64,000 bases of DNA from Paraburkholderia sp. SG-MS1. GTDB taxonomy: Bacteria > Pseudomonadota > Gammaproteobacteria > Burkholderiales > Burkholderiaceae. Shown here piece after piece: positions 62,601 through 64,000 of this stretch. The notes beneath the pieces are model-generated. The model saw nothing but the letters and a program-made list of their open reading frames with translations. It was not told the origin of the DNA and ran no database searches. The stretch is taken from contig NZ_NPIH01000276.1 in NCBI RefSeq assembly GCF_012275575.1, forward strand, positions 1 to 64,000, read 5' to 3'. Made by a program: the position numbers and the translations under genes. Positions within the stretch are counted from its first letter, which is position 1. Every line of letters begins with the position of its first letter.

Positions 62601-62610
62601 ATGCCCTCCC

Positions 62611-62623
62611 ATATGGTCCATAT
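62611..62623. promoter_or_regulatory. IclR-type operator 1 over its own promoter
   Basis: ATATGG-T-CCATAT is a perfect 6-1-6 dyad abutting the -10 box TATAAT of the regulator gene, which suggests autorepression. It shares TGGTCCAT with operator 2. Confidence 0.55.
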
Positions 62624-62720
62624 TATAGCACCATAGTTAACCCGACATTCGCGAAAAATGTCTTTGTTCCACTGATCTCCCTAACTACTATGAACACGTC
62701 TCGTTGAGAGATCAGATTTT

Positions 62721-62739
62721 TGGTCCATTATATGGAACA
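62721..62739. promoter_or_regulatory. IclR-type operator 2 at the dehydrogenase promoter
   Basis: TGGTCCAT-TAT-ATGGAACA is a dyad with a single mismatch. A candidate -35 (TTGAGA, 62704-62709) is placed so that the -10 would lie inside the dyad, consistent with control of the downstream dehydrogenase by the divergent IclR protein. Confidence 0.55.
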
Positions 62740-63232
62740 TATTGAGGGGTAGGTTGCCACATCTGCTGCGCCGCAACGCCCTAGTGGGAGACATGTCTAG
62801 CCGCAAGAGTATTGCGTGGTCTGAAATCGCAATGAATGAAACCGATGAATCCGGCACCTACAACAATGTGGTATGGCGGCTCATTTCGCTGGCCTTGAGC
62901 CAACGTCCCACGCTTGCGTGGGGACGTGCCGAAGCAAGACCGTCGTGATTTTGTAGCCGGCCTACCGATATCGGTACTCGCTTCTCATGGAGGTGTTCCG
63001 TTGGGGAGGTGTGTGGTGTCACCGCCGGCATTCCCGTGATCGAATTTGTTCGCGATTGCTTTCTTGGACCGTGTCTCATTCATTGGCTCATCGAAAAGAG
63101 CCCCGCGACCGGTGTGCGCTTTCACATGCTGGCAACGGCGCGCTACGGCAGTCCGTAGGACTTGAGGTTACGGACGACCTGGTCAACCCGCAACTTCACG
63201 AAAGATACTCGCGGCGCTGAAGGAGGAAGTAA

Positions 63233-64000
63233 ATGCGTAGAGCGGTTGGAGTAATAGGATTGGGAGCCATGGGCCACGGTGTGGCCAAAAATCTTATCAA
63301 CGCTGGCTTCGAAGTCTTTGGCTGCGATGTACGCAAGGAGTCGGTCGCAGCCTTTGCGAACATTGGAGGGCAGGTTTGCGATACTCCAGCGGCCCTTGCC
63401 GCCCAGTGCCAGGTGGTCATCATTCTTGTCGTGAACGCCGCACAGACAGACATGGTGCTGTTCGGTGACGACGGTGCCGCACCGCAACTCCGTCCCGGCA
63501 GCGTCGTCGTTGGCGCGGCCACCGTGGCACCGGCCTACGCTATTGAACTAGGCAAGCGACTCGCCAAAAGCGGTGTCGGCCTCATTGACTCGCCTATGTC
63601 CGGCGGTGTAATCGGCGCGAACGAAGGCACGCTGACGCTTCTGACTTCAGGCCCCGAGGCAGCATACGAAGCTTGTAACGACGTGCTGGATGCCATTTCG
63701 TCGAAGGTGTATCGACTGGGTGCACAACACGGCCTCGGGTCAAAGATCAAAGTAATCAACCAGCTTCTGGTGGGAGTCCAGATTGCGGCCGCAGCGGAGG
63801 CGATGGCCTTGGGTCTGCGTGAAGGCGTCGACCTGGAGCTACTCTATGACGTCATCGTCCGCAGCGCAGGGAACTCGTGGGCGTTCGCCGATCGCGTCCC
63901 GCACATTCTGCAAGGGCGATACACACCAGCGCAAACCGCGCTCGACATTTTTGTCAAAGACCTCGGACTGGTGCTGGAAGCTGCGCGGGCAAGCAACTTC
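63233..64000 (+). CDS. 3-hydroxyisobutyrate dehydrogenase-family oxidoreductase (3' end beyond window)
   Basis: ATG 63233 follows AGGAGG, and 256 codons are visible before the window ends. The NAD(P) site is VGVIGLGAMGHGVAKNL, the substrate-binding motif is IDSPMSGGVIGANEGTL, and the catalytic Lys173 with Asn176 lies in GLGSKIKVINQLL. This is the beta-hydroxyacid dehydrogenase superfamily; the length and motifs also fit L-threonate or other sugar-acid dehydrogenases. It probably opens a catabolic operon controlled by the divergent IclR regulator. Confidence 0.9.
   Translation, partial: MRRAVGVIGLGAMGHGVAKNLINAGFEVFGCDVRKESVAAFANIGGQVCDTPAALAAQCQVVIILVVNAAQTDMVLFGDDGAAPQLRPGSVVVGAATVAPAYAIELGKRLAKSGVGLIDSPMSGGVIGANEGTLTLLTSGPEAAYEACNDVLDAISSKVYRLGAQHGLGSKIKVINQLLVGVQIAAAAEAMALGLREGVDLELLYDVIVRSAGNSWAFADRVPHILQGRYTPAQTALDIFVKDLGLVLEAARASNF

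Larger units (their letters stand above)
62601..63232. promoter_or_regulatory. divergent regulatory region between iclR-type and dehydrogenase genes
   Basis: It holds two related operators (62611-62623 and 62721-62739). A leader hairpin at 62904-62926 (cgtcccacgc against gcgtggggacg) lies about 300 bases before the dehydrogenase start. No gene is recognised. Confidence 0.5.

Noticed and set aside
62904..62926. Leader hairpin read as a terminator or riboswitch
   Set aside because: It lacks a T-run, has only a tiny loop and shows no conserved riboswitch core; it is kept only as a note in the regulatory region.

Overview
The window looks like chromosomal DNA of a Burkholderiaceae bacterium (Paraburkholderia/Caballeronia/Burkholderia type). 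The evidence is a high G+C backbone, a Burkholderia-type porin, a DUF4148 secreted protein, many LysR regulators and lipoprotein phosphoesterases of the kind found there. No tRNA, rRNA or CRISPR array was seen. Genus and replicon are inferences.

Layout. 1-3916 (minus strand): a di-heme cytochrome c peroxidase lipoprotein (cut by the window edge) downstream of a phosphoesterase lipoprotein. 4273-7330: an FAD monooxygenase divergent from a regulator that fuses a SARP-like head to an alpha/beta-hydrolase with a complete triad. 7592-10520: a Nudix hydrolase, a DegP/DegQ PDZ relic, a small hypothetical gene and a two-HKD phospholipase D-like protein. 10747-20936: a signalling block with a SulP transporter carrying a cyclic-nucleotide-binding domain, divergent from a SAM-cyclase-ATPase-TPR protein with a full catalytic set. 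A second protein of the same architecture, lacking key cyclase residues, converges on it and is followed by a DUF4242 gene. 21.2-22.1 kb: a frameshifted EmrA-like relic.

22.4-31.2 kb: two catabolic units. The first is a three-subunit opine/hydroxyproline-type flavin dehydrogenase with a periplasmic binding protein, divergent from a LysR gene. The second is an M81 (MlrC) peptidase with an MFS transporter, divergent from another LysR gene with a perfect T-N11-A box. 31.3-37.1 kb: a dehydrogenase relic, a secreted hypothetical protein, a ketopantoate-reductase-like gene and a two-partner-secretion exoprotein without a visible TpsB. 37.4-42.6 kb: an accessory patch with an aldo/keto reductase relic, an IS6 element, a 714-residue phenylalanine/tryptophan-oxidase-like flavoenzyme of lower G+C and a decayed tyrosine integrase. 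Copies of one repeat lie near both edges. 43.0-47.6 kb: a MerR-controlled aldehyde or electrophile-response group (aldehyde dehydrogenase, DJ-1/Hsp31-like protein, acetoacetate-decarboxylase-like protein, MerR) with two matching 19-bp-spacer promoters. 48.1-54.5 kb: a co-directional uptake and catabolism cluster (MFS symporter, LysR, porin, M20 amidohydrolase, aminotransferase). 55-60 kb: mostly broken genes and IS relics, including an internally deleted IS4 copy with intact ends and a 9-bp target duplication. 60.1-64 kb: a LysR gene, then an IclR regulator divergent from a 3-hydroxyisobutyrate-dehydrogenase-family gene cut by the window end.

The strongest leads are the cyclase/pseudo-cyclase/SulP-CNB block, the twin MerR promoters, a 5-bp repeat that frameshifts a ferredoxin-like subunit, and the oxidase island. 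I found no wholly unknown multigene system that I could defend from sequence alone.
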